Source: Nakaseomyces glabratus
Lineage: Eukaryota > Ascomycota > Saccharomycetes > Saccharomycetales > Saccharomycetaceae
Length of the DNA stretch: 64,000 nt
NCBI RefSeq assembly: GCF_010111755.1
Contig: NC_088962.1
Location: forward strand, 372,001-436,000
Direction of reading: 5' to 3'
The notes below the pieces were generated by a model. The model was not told the origin of the DNA, searched no databases, and worked only from the letters and a program-made list of their open reading frames with translations. This document shows positions 1-9,494 of this stretch, in pieces (within the stretch, counting starts at the first letter, position 1; each line of letters begins with the position of its first letter). A program made the position numbers and the translations under genes.

Positions 1-1637
1 GAGCTAATATCATCCTTTAACGTTCTCTTCTCTTTACGGGACCCAGGCCTATACTTAATTTCATCTTCAACATCATCAATTATATTATTTTTGTTTCCTG
101 CTATCATCAATTTAAATTTAGAGTCTACCAGAAAGACATCTAAAGGAGTAGTAGAACCCAAATCAGAAACATATGTGATATATGAATGTCTTACTAAAAA
201 CCATTTTGCAGTGTGTCTTTCTATCATTTCCTTAAAGTCGTGTGGATTGAAATGGGAAACTCTCCAACCTTGAGACTTTGCTGTCGACCTGATAACTAAA
301 AAACCTTGCTTTCCAGCATAACCGTTCTCATAGCCCAGCAAATTACCAATAGGCGAGCATTCATAAAATTGAAATAATCTATTTGACTGCGGTCTCAAAC
401 ATAGTGCTATATTCAGCAAGTATAAGTATCTTTCAATTCTTTTATGATGCTCCTGAGACTCATCATCGCCTTCTTCCATTAACTCTTTCAAGTGTTTCAT
501 TTTCACCTTGTTGACGTCAAAGCTCATTGAGGACCTAAGGGAATCGAGTATGGATCTGTTATCATCAAATAAAGAACTAGCAGGTGACAGCGACAGATCT
601 CTATCAGCCAACTCCCGTTTTTTACCGTGCTTATAGGAATGCTTGATATCATGCTTTATTTGGTTCTTCTCGTTATACTTTAAATGTGGGAAGTTTGGAA
701 TTCTGAACTTATGGTAACGGTTCTGATCTATATATATCTTGTTTATTGTGTTTTGTTGGAACGCTAGCAGTTTTAGTTTGTGATGAAGTTGAAGAAGTTC
801 CTTGTAGCTCTTATAAATTGTCCATTTTAGTCTGTTCTCACCCACACCGTATTCAAGCTCTATCTTGAACACAGTGAGGTCGTTCTTCTCGTAGAAGTTC
901 TCTGCAAAAGAGCTGTTAGAACTAGAGCTCAAAGAAGCCATGGTGCTTGTAGTCATACCGTTCTTAAAGGCATTGATACTGCTATCGTTGACAGGAAGCA
1001 CACGGACATTCAACATAGCGAGAAGCAATGACGCCCGCCTCTTCCCGTGCTCGTCTCTGAGGAACTGGGAGGACGCAAATAAGGCTGCCGGACAACCTGC
1101 CAGCAGACTATCCAACAGATCCGAAGCCAGACTCTGGGTGATTTTGTTGCTTTCGTCATCTGCGTCATCGTTATTGCCCTGTTGTACAGCAGACTGCCGC
1201 CTCGAGAACGCCGGCGGTGTCCTGAACCCATTGAAGCTCCGCACTTTCAACTTCGAGATCACCGATATCCGCTTGAATGTGCTGTTGAACTCCTGTCTCC
1301 AGCCGTTAAACTGCCTGTCTCTGCTGGCACCAGTCTTGTCCGTGTCGAAACCGGCCATTGGCGTGGGCCTATGCCCGTGCTGATGCGCTGGCTCGCTGTG
1401 ATCCATGGACGCCGGCGTGACGTCTCTGCCCTGGTGCATCCGCTTTATAGAATTGGGAATCCCTTGAAATGCCAGATTCTTGGCTCTGGCCTCGGGATCA
1501 GAGACCACGGACGAGCCCACACTTCGCACATCGTATAGTCCATCTTCACCAGTTCTAGTTCCAGGACCAGCAGGGGTGTGCATCACACCCATATCCGTAT
1601 GCCTTCTATCGATTACACCGGGCACTACTTCCTGCAT
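1..1637 (-). CDS. SPO14: Phospholipase D Spo14, N-terminal part (cut by window edge)
   Basis: An open minus-strand frame of about 545 codons runs off the left end. Phospholipase D of this family hydrolyses phosphatidylcholine to phosphatidic acid and is needed for sporulation and Sec14-bypass secretion. Visible parts are a Ser/Asn/Gln-rich N-terminus, a PX-type domain at about residues 240-400 (TVFKIELEYGVGENRLKW, then a YKELLQLHHKLKLL helix), and a PH-type domain at about 415-540 (GKQGFLVIRS, AKWFLVRHSYITYVSD). This PX-PH order is that of yeast Spo14. The catalytic HKD motifs would lie outside the window. The start used is the first in-frame ATG (1637). The frame stays open with protein-like sequence (DYIWAKVFTR) for 24 codons upstream to a TAG at 1712-1710, so the true N-terminus may be longer or spliced. 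It is divergent from DAL80, as YKR031C is from YKR034W. Confidence 0.88.
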   Translation of the reverse strand, partial: MQEVVPGVIDRRHTDMGVMHTPAGPGTRTGEDGLYDVRSVGSSVVSDPEARAKNLAFQGIPNSIKRMHQGRDVTPASMDHSEPAHQHGHRPTPMAGFDTDKTGASRDRQFNGWRQEFNSTFKRISVISKLKVRSFNGFRTPPAFSRRQSAVQQGNNDDADDESNKITQSLASDLLDSLLAGCPAALFASSQFLRDEHGKRRASLLLAMLNVRVLPVNDSSINAFKNGMTTSTMASLSSSSNSSFAENFYEKNDLTVFKIELEYGVGENRLKWTIYKSYKELLQLHHKLKLLAFQQNTINKIYIDQNRYHKFRIPNFPHLKYNEKNQIKHDIKHSYKHGKKRELADRDLSLSPASSLFDDNRSILDSLRSSMSFDVNKVKMKHLKELMEEGDDESQEHHKRIERYLYLLNIALCLRPQSNRLFQFYECSPIGNLLGYENGYAGKQGFLVIRSTAKSQGWRVSHFNPHDFKEMIERHTAKWFLVRHSYITYVSDLGSTTPLDVFLVDSKFKLMIAGNKNNIIDDVEDEIKYRPGSRKEKRTLKDDIS

Positions 1638-1974
1638 TCTCGTGAATACTTTAGCCCAGATATAATCTCGATTATTATGAAATTGAATCTCTCGATTGAC
1701 ACTGGGCGGCTAAGAAAAAAGCTCCCTTTCGAAGAGATAGGGATCCTAATATTAATATAATTAGCGATGACCCACCGTGCAAAGGGTGCAATAACACCAA
1801 CATCCGGATAAACAATGAACGCACACAATAACACCCAGACGGCCCCGGAGCCGAGAATCCAGATCCGTTTCTAGGCTCACAGGCTTAAAACAGGCTTAAA
1901 CAGGACCAAAAACCCACACATCACATATACCACTTACTATACAAAAAGGGGCAAAAGAGTAGCAGTGCATAGTG

Positions 1975-2145
1975 TTACCCGGAGCTACGAATAGATCCTC
2001 GTTTCCATCTGCAAAGTTTCCGGGTAACATTTAAAAAGACACTGGATCATGTGACCTGTGAAGTTATGGTTTTGATTCCCACAACACGGCAGGGGGGGAA
2101 AAGCAGTACATCCGGGTAACTGCCATTTTACGTTGTACTTACCCG
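1975..2145. promoter_or_regulatory. Cluster of four Reb1-type sites (TTACCCG)
   Basis: TTACCCGG occurs at 1975-1982, its reverse complement CCGGGTAA at 2020-2027 and 2112-2119, and TTACCCG at 2139-2145. This is the consensus of the general regulatory factor Reb1, which opens nucleosome-free regions and can roadblock RNA polymerase II. The matches are direct reads. Binding is inferred. The cluster lies between SPO14 and the GATA-rich half of the DAL80 promoter. Confidence 0.6.
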
Positions 2146-2223
2146 ATGAGGGAAGTGATTAGAGTGAACTCGGGGGCTCTAGAGTCTGCGAAGTACCTCT
2201 GTGTGCGATGTATTCTCTTAAAG

Positions 2224-2259
2224 TTCTGTGAATTCTGTGAATTCTGTGTATTCTGTGAA
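2224..2259 (+). repeat. Four tandem 9-bp repeats (TTCTGTGAA)
   Basis: Four consecutive 9-mers lie here; three are TTCTGTGAA and the third is TTCTGTGTA. They sit about 430 bp upstream of DAL80, between the Reb1-type sites and the first GATAAG pair. I recognise no factor for this unit. Confidence 0.9.
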
Positions 2260-2318
2260 TGCGATGAGAGTCAATGCGGACCCTTTAGTACTGTGTTGCA
2301 TAGCTGCAAAACACAATA

Positions 2319-2358
2319 GATAAGATAAGGACCTGGCGTTATCAGTGATCGAGATAAG
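2319..2358 (+). promoter_or_regulatory. GATAAG sites upstream of DAL80
   Basis: Two GATAAG hexamers share one G at 2319-2329 (GATAAGATAAGG), and another lies at 2353-2358. These are binding sites for GATA factors of nitrogen catabolite repression (Gln3, Gat1, Dal80, Gzf3). In S. cerevisiae DAL80 is itself nitrogen-regulated through such sites, so autoregulation is a reasonable inference. Confidence 0.7.
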
Positions 2359-2505
2359 GGTCTGTTAATAAGTGACAAGAGAAGCAACCAACGAAAGCTC
2401 ATATGAAGTAAGATACCATTGTGAGTGAGAAAGAGAGAGATACACACGATGTGTTTTATCGCTACGGAATGCTTTCTTGTTGACACATAAGTCGGTGGCT
2501 CTTGA

Positions 2506-2538
2506 TTTATCTTGAGTTTATCTTACGTTTATCTTGGA
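2506..2538 (+). repeat. Three 11-bp tandem repeats, each with an inverted GATA site
   Basis: The units are TTTATCTTGAG, TTTATCTTACG and TTTATCTTGGA, exactly 11 bp apart. Each contains TTATCT, that is AGATAA on the minus strand. The spacing is close to one helical turn, so the three GATA cores face the same side of the DNA, about 150-180 bp from the DAL80 start codon. Confidence 0.85.
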
Positions 2539-2575
2539 TATACCATATCTGTGGGAGCCATTTGCAATCAGAAAA

Positions 2576-2603
2576 GATATATAAAAGATATATAAAAGAT
2601 ATA
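2576..2603 (+). promoter_or_regulatory. Duplicated TATA element of DAL80
   Basis: An 11-bp unit (GATATATAAAA) is present twice in tandem, with a third partial copy (GATATA). It gives TATATAAAAG at 2578-2587 and 2589-2598, about 90-110 bp before the DAL80 ATG, where a yeast TATA box is expected. Confidence 0.7.
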
Positions 2604-2685
2604 GGCTAATCTGCGTTTGAAATTGCATCATGAGAATGAAAAAAGTTACCTAGAGTCACATTAGTGATACACATAAACTCTTTAG

Positions 2686-3246
2686 ATGATAATCAGTGAT
2701 AAACTTGAGGATACGGACACCGAGGTGTCGTGTCGCTCCACACCCACGCCGATACCGCAGTGTAAGAATTGTCTAACTTCGCATACGCCTTTGTGGAGGC
2801 GGGACAAAGATGGGTCGATGCTGTGCAATGCGTGTGGGCTGTTTCAGAAGATGCACGGCAGAGCGCGACCCATCAGCCTGAAGACAGACCAGATACGCCA
2901 TCGCAACCGGAAGAAGAAAGCGATAAGCGTGATGAAGATCAGGCCGGAGCCCTTGCTTCCGCACGGACAGCTGATCTCGCTGTCTAGCGACATCAATTGC
3001 AGCACAACGACAACGATACCGGTGTCGGATATACCCTGGATATCGAAGGGCGCCCCGATCAGAAACCCATCACCGAGACAACGACCACATCACAACAACC
3101 TGCAGGACGAAGAGTTCGTGATTAAGCTAAAGACCAGAGTTAACGAGCTGGAATCAATTACTCGACTATACAAGAACCATATCACTAGACTCGAACAAAG
3201 ATGTCAGATCCTGGAGTCCAAGCTGTACGAATTGGTATACCATTGA
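2686..3246 (+). CDS. DAL80: GATA-type zinc-finger repressor Dal80 (Gzf3/Dal80 family)
   Basis: The 186-residue protein has one GATA finger, C26-x2-C29-x17-C47-x2-C50, with the typical LWRRDKDG and LCNACGLF segments. A basic tail follows (RHRNRKKK), and a C-terminal leucine-zipper coiled coil runs from about residue 143 to 186. Dal80 dimerises through this zipper and competes with Gln3 and Gat1 for GATAAG sites, repressing nitrogen catabolic genes. It is shorter than S. cerevisiae Dal80 (269 aa) and much shorter than its WGD sister Gzf3 (551 aa), which together with its neighbours favours the Dal80 name. Its 5' half is clearly GC-richer than its 3' half. Its promoter is full of its own target sites. 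Confidence 0.9.
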   Translation: MIISDKLEDTDTEVSCRSTPTPIPQCKNCLTSHTPLWRRDKDGSMLCNACGLFQKMHGRARPISLKTDQIRHRNRKKKAISVMKIRPEPLLPHGQLISLSSDINCSTTTTIPVSDIPWISKGAPIRNPSPRQRPHHNNLQDEEFVIKLKTRVNELESITRLYKNHITRLEQRCQILESKLYELVYH

Positions 3247-3716
3247 TTGGATATACGAAGTACACAGAACCGCTTCCTGGTATTTTATATCGGACAAAAA
3301 AAAGACTATTATCACTAATACATTTAAATATTATAGAATTCATACACAAAAACTACATATTCCAAAACCATATCAGTATAAACACATTTAAAGTTTAGAT
3401 ATCAAGGACTAATCCATATACCTTAGGAGAATGTATAAAATAATCCCAGCACGTGACTTTTATTATATTGCAGATGACTTCTTGCCCCATTCCAACTGAC
3501 AAGCCCTTGCGTCTGGAGCTAATCCTCGGAAGCTAGAGTTCGACTCATCAGGGTCATGAACTCCCTAACAAGGCTTCAACAATCATCAACAGGTTTTAAC
3601 TATGGACATCAGTCATTGTTATAACTATTGAGGCGTTTTTGAAGGGTCAAATAAGTGAGTAAAGATAGGATTGGTGTCAGACTGACTAACATAGTAATAA
3701 ATAGGGATTTCGAATC
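3247..3716. promoter_or_regulatory. DAL80-DID2 intergenic region with a CACGTG site
   Basis: This holds the DAL80 terminator side and the DID2 promoter. The only clear element is CACGTG followed by AC at 3450-3455, a Cbf1- or Pho4-type E-box 262 bp before the DID2 ATG. I see no ORF or RNA gene here. Confidence 0.4.
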
Positions 3717-4328
3717 ATGTCAAGAAACCCAGCCGCTGGATTGGAGAATACGTTATTTCAATTGAAGTTTACCTCAAAGCAGCTGCAGAAGCAGGCTGCG
3801 AAGGCTTCCAAGGAAGAGAAGCAAGAAACCAACAAATTGAAGAAGGCACTGAATGAGAATGAAGAGATAGCTAGAATATATGCATCCAATGCCATACGGA
3901 AGAAAAACGAAAGGTTACAGCTCCTGAAACTAGCCTCAAGAGTTGATTCAGTTGCATCTAGAGTACAAACTGCCGTTACCATGAGACAAGTCTCGAGTTC
4001 TATGGCACAGGTATGTAAAGGTATGGATAAAGCGCTTCAAAACATGAACTTGCAACAAATAACCATGATCATGGAAAAATTCGAACAGCAGTTCGAGGAT
4101 CTCGATACAAGCGTCAATGTATATGAAGATATGGGTGTTGCATCAGACGCTGTGTTGGTAGACAACGATAAAGTGGATGAGCTCATGGGTAAGGTTGCTG
4201 ATGAGAACGGCATGGAGTTGAAACAAAGTGCAAGGCTGGAAAATATACCTGATATTAAGCAAAAAGAGACTGTTGATGATGAAAAGGAGGACAAACTGGC
4301 CGAAAGATTAAGAGCACTAAGGGGGTAA
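3717..4328 (+). CDS. DID2: ESCRT-III-associated protein Did2 (CHMP1)
   Basis: This 203-residue Snf7-family protein has a basic, helical N-terminal half (about 10-115, FTSKQLQKQAAKASKEEKQE) and an acidic C-terminal half. It ends with a textbook MIM1 helix, DKLAERLRALR, at about 192-202, which in the family binds the MIT domain of the AAA ATPase Vps4. Did2 helps Vps4 disassemble ESCRT-III during multivesicular-body sorting at endosomes. Length matches S. cerevisiae Did2 (204 aa). It is convergent with CAF4 (146 bp between stops), as at YKR035W-A/YKR036C. Confidence 0.96.
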   Translation: MSRNPAAGLENTLFQLKFTSKQLQKQAAKASKEEKQETNKLKKALNENEEIARIYASNAIRKKNERLQLLKLASRVDSVASRVQTAVTMRQVSSSMAQVCKGMDKALQNMNLQQITMIMEKFEQQFEDLDTSVNVYEDMGVASDAVLVDNDKVDELMGKVADENGMELKQSARLENIPDIKQKETVDDEKEDKLAERLRALRG

Positions 4329-4474
4329 ACGATATCTTTTATGGCTTCAAAAATACACCCTGTAAATTAAGGCTCAATATCCTTAAGATAAGTTTAGTTT
4401 CATATATCTGAATAATGTACACTATTTCATAATGCATACAATTAAACATCTTATTTTCTATACATAATATACCT

Positions 4475-6214
4475 TTACAATGACCACCATGTTATATCAC
4501 CATGATCATTTCCTAGAGCAAGTAAGCTTTCATATACAACCAATGTAGTGGTGTTAAAAGAGTCCGGTAAACTATTGTACTGTCTCTCACCCCTGTCATA
4601 AATTTTTACAGGTTCGCCTTCTAGAGCATTTATTAACTGAGTTTGGGATTCTTCCACAGACACTACTTCCTTTTCAAATGAAAGCAACTCTGCAACGGAT
4701 CCCATACGTAGATCCCATATTCTAGTTGATTTATCCATAGAGCCAGTTATTAATTCACTCCCCATATATTTTAGGGATGTTATAGGACCTCTATGGCCCT
4801 CTAAGCTTCCAACTACTCTGCCAATTCTCAAGTCCCATAAGTAAACAATCCCATCCTTAGTTCCGGTCACTAAGGCATTATCAATACAATCAGCACCACC
4901 TATCAAAGGCGTGTTAAAGGAAGGTGTTATGTCTAGTTTTGATACAGATTGAGGAACCATTTTTAGTGCTATTGTCAAATCGATAGATTGAATACATTTA
5001 CCAGAGCCCAGATCCCAATGTCTTAAAGTCTTGTCGTTTGATCCACTAACTATAGCGTTGCCTGTAGTTGCCAATGCTGTTACAGAATCTTTGTGCCCAT
5101 CGAATGTTGCTAGACATAAATTGTCATTTGCATTACCATCTTTGTCTACAATGTTATCTACATCCCAAACTTTTACCGAAGCATCCTTTCCTGCACTAGC
5201 CAACAATCTAGTATCATCAATGAATCTAGTTGTATTGACTGTAGCTCGATGACCGGATAATACTCCTAAACATTGAGTTGTTGATATGTCCCAAAGCTTA
5301 ATCTCGTTATCCAAATTTGCAGTGCTTGAGAGAACACCTAGTTGTGCATTAATAGCAAGAGAATTGATGTAATCATCATGGCACTTTAATGTTTTACCTA
5401 ATTGGCCTTTTGTACCGATGATATTCTCAAAGTCCTCGATATCAAAGCCACTTGATTTCTTTTTGAGTTTCATTGCTTCAAAATATCTCTGAAGCTTATT
5501 ACCAATTTGTGCGTTATCAGGTTCTAAAGTAAGCAGAGATACCTTATCATCAGTATTGTTTTCACTAGTTATGATAGTATGCTCATGGTTCGTTTGTTTC
5601 AGGACAGATGATGTGTTGCCTATATGCACTTCATCTTCCGTAGAACCATCAGTTTTGCTTTTATTCTCTTTATGGTCGACAATTCTACTTATTATTACAT
5701 CTAATTTCTTTGCAACCACGTTCCTTCGCAGCTTAATTCTTTTTATCTCATCATCCATCTCATTAATCTGCATTTCTAATACGTTCTTCATAATCTGCAT
5801 TTTCATCGTGTAATCATTTCCATCTTTACCTGATCCATCATACAAACCTTGACTTTCATGAGACGATTGTACTATGTAACCATCGTAAAGAGTCGAATAC
5901 GAGTCTAATCCTTGACATTTGTCAAGAGGTAATGGTGGTATACTCTTTAGATCATGCTCATTTAGAAATGTCAATAATCTAAACGATGTAGCTGTATCCG
6001 TAAAAAGATTGCTGAAATAGTTCTTGCCATTGAAAAATGTGCTATCATAGACGCACTTAAAATATAATAGCAGCTCCTTTCTTGGCCCTATTATATAATC
6101 GAATATAGAACCATGTAGTATTCTATAGAGAAAGTCCCAACTTTTGTAACGTATACTCACGAGAGATAAACTAATGAGGCTCAATCTGTTTTGTTTCTCG
6201 ACAATATTTACCAT
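4475..6214 (-). CDS. CAF4: Mitochondrial fission adaptor, WD40 (Caf4/Mdv1 family)
   Basis: The 579-residue protein has an N-terminal extension, a coiled coil at about 135-180 (LEMQINEMDDEIKRIKLRR), and a C-terminal seven-bladed WD40 propeller from about 275. Clear repeats end in NEIKLWDI, SVKVWDV, KTLRHWDL, GIVYLWDL and KSTRIWDL. Family members bridge the outer-membrane anchor Fis1 and the dynamin Dnm1 in mitochondrial division. S. cerevisiae has two WGD copies, CAF4 (YKR036C) and MDV1 (YJL112W). The flanking DID2 and SPC34 fit the CAF4 position, but this could be the only copy doing the Mdv1 job, so the symbol is positional. Confidence 0.88.
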   Translation of the reverse strand: MVNIVEKQNRLSLISLSLVSIRYKSWDFLYRILHGSIFDYIIGPRKELLLYFKCVYDSTFFNGKNYFSNLFTDTATSFRLLTFLNEHDLKSIPPLPLDKCQGLDSYSTLYDGYIVQSSHESQGLYDGSGKDGNDYTMKMQIMKNVLEMQINEMDDEIKRIKLRRNVVAKKLDVIISRIVDHKENKSKTDGSTEDEVHIGNTSSVLKQTNHEHTIITSENNTDDKVSLLTLEPDNAQIGNKLQRYFEAMKLKKKSSGFDIEDFENIIGTKGQLGKTLKCHDDYINSLAINAQLGVLSSTANLDNEIKLWDISTTQCLGVLSGHRATVNTTRFIDDTRLLASAGKDASVKVWDVDNIVDKDGNANDNLCLATFDGHKDSVTALATTGNAIVSGSNDKTLRHWDLGSGKCIQSIDLTIALKMVPQSVSKLDITPSFNTPLIGGADCIDNALVTGTKDGIVYLWDLRIGRVVGSLEGHRGPITSLKYMGSELITGSMDKSTRIWDLRMGSVAELLSFEKEVVSVEESQTQLINALEGEPVKIYDRGERQYNSLPDSFNTTTLVVYESLLALGNDHGDITWWSL

Positions 6215-6460
6215 TTCATATCCAACTGATTTCTGACAACCGCTATTCTATATCCATGCATTCTTTATGATTACATTATTAACATTGTCACTATTGCTTG
6301 TTTTTATTTTTGACACAATCTACCTTAACCGTTAATTTTTATGATTTCTATTGAATGATGATATTGTTTTATTTTCAAATATTCAGCCAGTATGGATACG
6401 TTTATTGTTACAGACTCATATACTTATGACATCGAGATCAAGACATATTATCTAGATTTA

Positions 6461-7384
6461 CTAATTAGAAATACGTAGCTGAGACTCCAGCTCAGCTATC
6501 TTTTGTCTTTCCTTTTCGATTAACTTTTGTACACCAGTAGTGCTATCCTTTGATGATTCAATCTTTAGACGGCCCTCAATCTCATCTTTTTGTAGTTGTA
6601 TTTCAGCCAATAGTTTTTCTGATTCTTCGTTAAGCTCTTGAAACACATCATGATACTGTTCAGCAGCTTTCTTATATTCTTCTGTTGGAAACATTTCTAA
6701 GACCGCATCAAGTAGCTTCAAAATAGATTCAGTTGAAAAGTCCTCTACAAATAAAGTCCTTCTCCGGTTGTTTGTAGATATACCTTCCTTCTCATCTAGT
6801 ATAACACTGCCTTTTTGTAGTGCCATCAAAAGATTTTTAATTTCATCATTTTCCTTAAATTTCTTCCTCATCGTAGCCATTAACCCTACATCATCATTAA
6901 ATAATTCTGTTATAAGGGCAGTCGTTGTATTATTTGTGTTATTACTGTCTATATCATTACCATGCCCTGCAGCTTTGAATCGCTTAGTTCTTTGTGAATC
7001 GCGTAATAATTCTTCGTCATGCTCTCTGATGTAAAACTCGTTGGGGACATGAATCACCGGCTTCTCATCTTTATGGCCCAGTCGTCTATTCCTCTTCATA
7101 TTCAAATCTCTCTTGTCCAAATAATCAAATAGTGCCTGCCTACCATCCTTTCTTCGAAGTGATTTCGTGACAGGATCAAGTTGGAATAATGTGGTTTCTT
7201 CCTTTGGATCACAACCCTTTATGAGATTTTTAATCTTGTCATTCAATGTATGAGTTTCTTTACCATCTTTTGATATTCTAATCATGGCATTGTGGAATAT
7301 ACCTGGTGGTTTAAAGTAAAGAGATGTAATTGAGTCCAGACATCCATTGATCTCTTCTAAACAACTGTTCATTGATTCTCCCAT
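6461..7384 (-). CDS. SPC34: DASH/Dam1 complex subunit Spc34
   Basis: Starting at ATG 7384, the protein is 307 residues and opens MGESMNSCLEEINGCLDS, then YFKPPGIFHNAMI, the most conserved block of Spc34. Later conserved blocks are KRNRRLG, EKPVIHVP and RRRTLFVEDF. The last 70 or so residues are a coiled coil. Spc34 is one of ten subunits of the DASH/Dam1 ring that couples kinetochores to microtubule ends and is an Aurora kinase substrate. An in-frame GTG four codons upstream was rejected as the start. It lies between CAF4 and KAE1 as in S. cerevisiae. Confidence 0.95.
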   Translation of the reverse strand: MGESMNSCLEEINGCLDSITSLYFKPPGIFHNAMIRISKDGKETHTLNDKIKNLIKGCDPKEETTLFQLDPVTKSLRRKDGRQALFDYLDKRDLNMKRNRRLGHKDEKPVIHVPNEFYIREHDEELLRDSQRTKRFKAAGHGNDIDSNNTNNTTTALITELFNDDVGLMATMRKKFKENDEIKNLLMALQKGSVILDEKEGISTNNRRRTLFVEDFSTESILKLLDAVLEMFPTEEYKKAAEQYHDVFQELNEESEKLLAEIQLQKDEIEGRLKIESSKDSTTGVQKLIEKERQKIAELESQLRISN

Positions 7385-7681
7385 CGTTTTTTCCACTAAT
7401 ATATCAAATACCTATTATCAGTCCTCGAGATTATAGCAGTGAAAAATTATATTTATGGACGTTGTTTTATTTATCCTGATTCAAATAAGTATTTGTCTTC
7501 TAGCTCTTCAATGTTAAATATCTTAGCTTTACCTCCAGGCGTATTATTGTTTATCAATTATACCACTTATGGTCACTTGAAACGACACAATAAAAATAAT
7601 GATTCAACCATGGCCAAAATGAGGCATAGTAGATGATGTTTTACTTATAAATAGTCAAATCTATATATATTTATGAGTTAT

Positions 7682-8803
7682 CTAGTCCCTCCAAGATACC
7701 AAGACTTCATCAGTTCTGAACTTTTGTGTTACAACAGTTTCTTTGAAGTCCTTAACGTAGTCTCCCATTCTATACTGCAACAAACCTGCCTGAGCAATCA
7801 TGACACCATTGTCTATACAGAATCTCTCGTCCGTTGCGTATACATGACCGTTGGCTCTATCCATGCACATCTGCTCCATCATCTCTTGTAATCTCAAGTT
7901 ACAACCAACACCACCTACTATCAATACATGTGCAGAATTGACGTGGGCCATTGCACGTTCTGTAATTTCGACTAGCATCGAGAACAACGTTTCCTGCAGC
8001 GCGTAGCAAAGGTCCTCAACCGTGACTAGCTGTTCATGGGTTTTCTTGTCAAACAGGAGTTTGTTGCTATAGTTTTTCCTAAACAGATCCTTGGCTAAAG
8101 AATCAATGTATGCCAGTATACCACTTAGTGACAAATCCATACCTTTCACAGTGTACGGAAGTTCCACCAATCTTTCTTTATTCTTACACTTGAGAGCCAT
8201 TTGTTCTATGTTGTAACCTGGGGATGGGTCATTCGGTATCTTCAAGGTACGGGCAAACCTATCCAAACAGTTTCCTATGGCGATATCCAAGGTTTCACCA
8301 AATATTCTGTATTTCTGATTACTGTACGCAATAACCTGAGTATTACCACCACTCACGTATAACACCACCGGGTTCTGGGCGCCTGTGATCTCTCTACCCA
8401 TCTCTATGTGCCCGATACAATGGTTTACTGGCACCAATGGCACATCCCACAGCAAGGACACGGTCCTGGCCACGATAACCACGGAGTGCAGCGGTGCACC
8501 CATACCTGGGCCTTTAGTGAAGCATATAGCATCCAGTTGTCCGGGAGTGACACCTGCCTCTGCCAGCGCCCTCTTCACTAACCGCACGCACCAGTTCTTG
8601 TGGTGTCTAGCGGTGTCACGGGGCAAGAACCCTTCTCCTGGCGGCGTGATGTATGTGTCTCTGATGTTAGACACTATTTCAGTGGGAGAGCCATCGACGA
8701 ACTGCTTGATGACACCAACACCTAGCTTGTTAGCAGAGCCCTCGAGACCCAATGCAACATAATAGCCTTTGTTCTTGGGAGAAATACCGTTCAAATCGAC
8801 CAT
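7682..8803 (-). CDS. KAE1: KEOPS/EKC complex tRNA threonylcarbamoyltransferase Kae1
   Basis: This 373-residue Kae1/TsaD/Qri7-family protein transfers the threonylcarbamoyl group to A37 of ANN-decoding tRNAs in the cytosolic KEOPS complex. Visible motifs are the [10 protein letters not shown] opening, [16 protein letters not shown], the metal-ligand motif HCIGHIEMG, the nucleotide-binding [27 protein letters not shown], and [13 protein letters not shown] near the end. The start is ATG 8803, matching the S. cerevisiae N-terminus. There is no presequence, which separates it from mitochondrial Qri7. It is divergent from GAP1. Confidence 0.98.
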   Translation of the reverse strand: MVDLNGISPKNKGYYVALGLEGSANKLGVGVIKQFVDGSPTEIVSNIRDTYITPPGEGFLPRDTARHHKNWCVRLVKRALAEAGVTPGQLDAICFTKGPGMGAPLHSVVIVARTVSLLWDVPLVPVNHCIGHIEMGREITGAQNPVVLYVSGGNTQVIAYSNQKYRIFGETLDIAIGNCLDRFARTLKIPNDPSPGYNIEQMALKCKNKERLVELPYTVKGMDLSLSGILAYIDSLAKDLFRKNYSNKLLFDKKTHEQLVTVEDLCYALQETLFSMLVEITERAMAHVNSAHVLIVGGVGCNLRLQEMMEQMCMDRANGHVYATDERFCIDNGVMIAQAGLLQYRMGDYVKDFKETVVTQKFRTDEVLVSWRD

Positions 8804-9008
8804 AGTTCGTTTCAAGGATGTAAAGTATGTATGCCTGGTATTTCACAAGAGGGTCAATACTTGATTTGTCCTTTAAATTACTTCAAAAAAGGATGACTAC
8901 CTGGTATGTGGGCATCGCAAAACCACTACCATGCTATCACTATATGTGAAGCCATCACTGACGAGAAGAAACCTCAGCAATGGGTGGGGGAGAGTGAAAA
9001 AATCCATG

Positions 9009-9015
9009 CGGGTAA
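9009..9015 (-). promoter_or_regulatory. Reb1-type site upstream of KAE1
   Basis: CGGGTAA (reverse TTACCCG) lies about 206 bp upstream of the KAE1 start codon, the usual place for Reb1 at a constitutive promoter. Binding is inferred. Confidence 0.45.
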
Positions 9016-9135
9016 CCTAGATCAAATTATTCGAACGAAATTGCCAGTAATCAATACAACAATCATAAGTGACGAGACATCTTCGAGAACATAGCTTCCA
9101 AATAACTGATTACGAAAATGCTGATTAGATTGGCC

Positions 9136-9494
9136 GATAAGGCGGGTAGGGCTGTTTCAAAAGAAGATAAGCCGTAATCAGTTACTGATAGAGGTGATTA
9201 AAGATTAGCACGCGATCGCATTGATGATCTTTCAAGGTTGTCGGGGATAAGGGGAGGCTTGGTGCAAAAGGGCAGATGGTGAGCGTCAGATAAGATGCGA
9301 TACAGTGGTTTCTATGTGTTATGTTGTTGAAGTGTGGAGATAACATGGGGAGGGGAGAACAGCGAGGTATGTATTTTGTATTTCTGTTGGAGAAAGTTTC
9401 TGCTGACACTACCTGTACGTGTGGTTGTTAGTGCTGTTTGTTATATGGTTTATAGGGCAGTGAGGAACAGATAGTCATATCTTGCAGTGATAAG
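9136..9494 (+). promoter_or_regulatory. Distal GATAAG cluster of GAP1
   Basis: GATAAG occurs at 9136, 9166, 9246, 9289 and 9489. An inverted copy (CTTATC) is nearer the gene at 10101-10106. GAP1 is a standard Gln3/Gat1-activated, Dal80/Gzf3-repressed gene in S. cerevisiae. The cluster is unusually far upstream (about 1.0-1.3 kb) and lies nearer KAE1 than GAP1. Confidence 0.6.

Larger units (their letters stand above)
1638..2685. promoter_or_regulatory. Divergent SPO14-DAL80 intergenic region
   Basis: This 1.05-kb gene-free stretch holds four Reb1-type sites in its middle, then toward DAL80 a 9-bp tandem repeat, GATAAG sites, an 11-bp GATA repeat and a doubled TATA repeat, each listed separately. 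On the SPO14 side a minus-strand pyrimidine tract ending in AG (TTTTTTCTTAG, ending at 1710) could be a 3' splice site. Confidence 0.6.
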
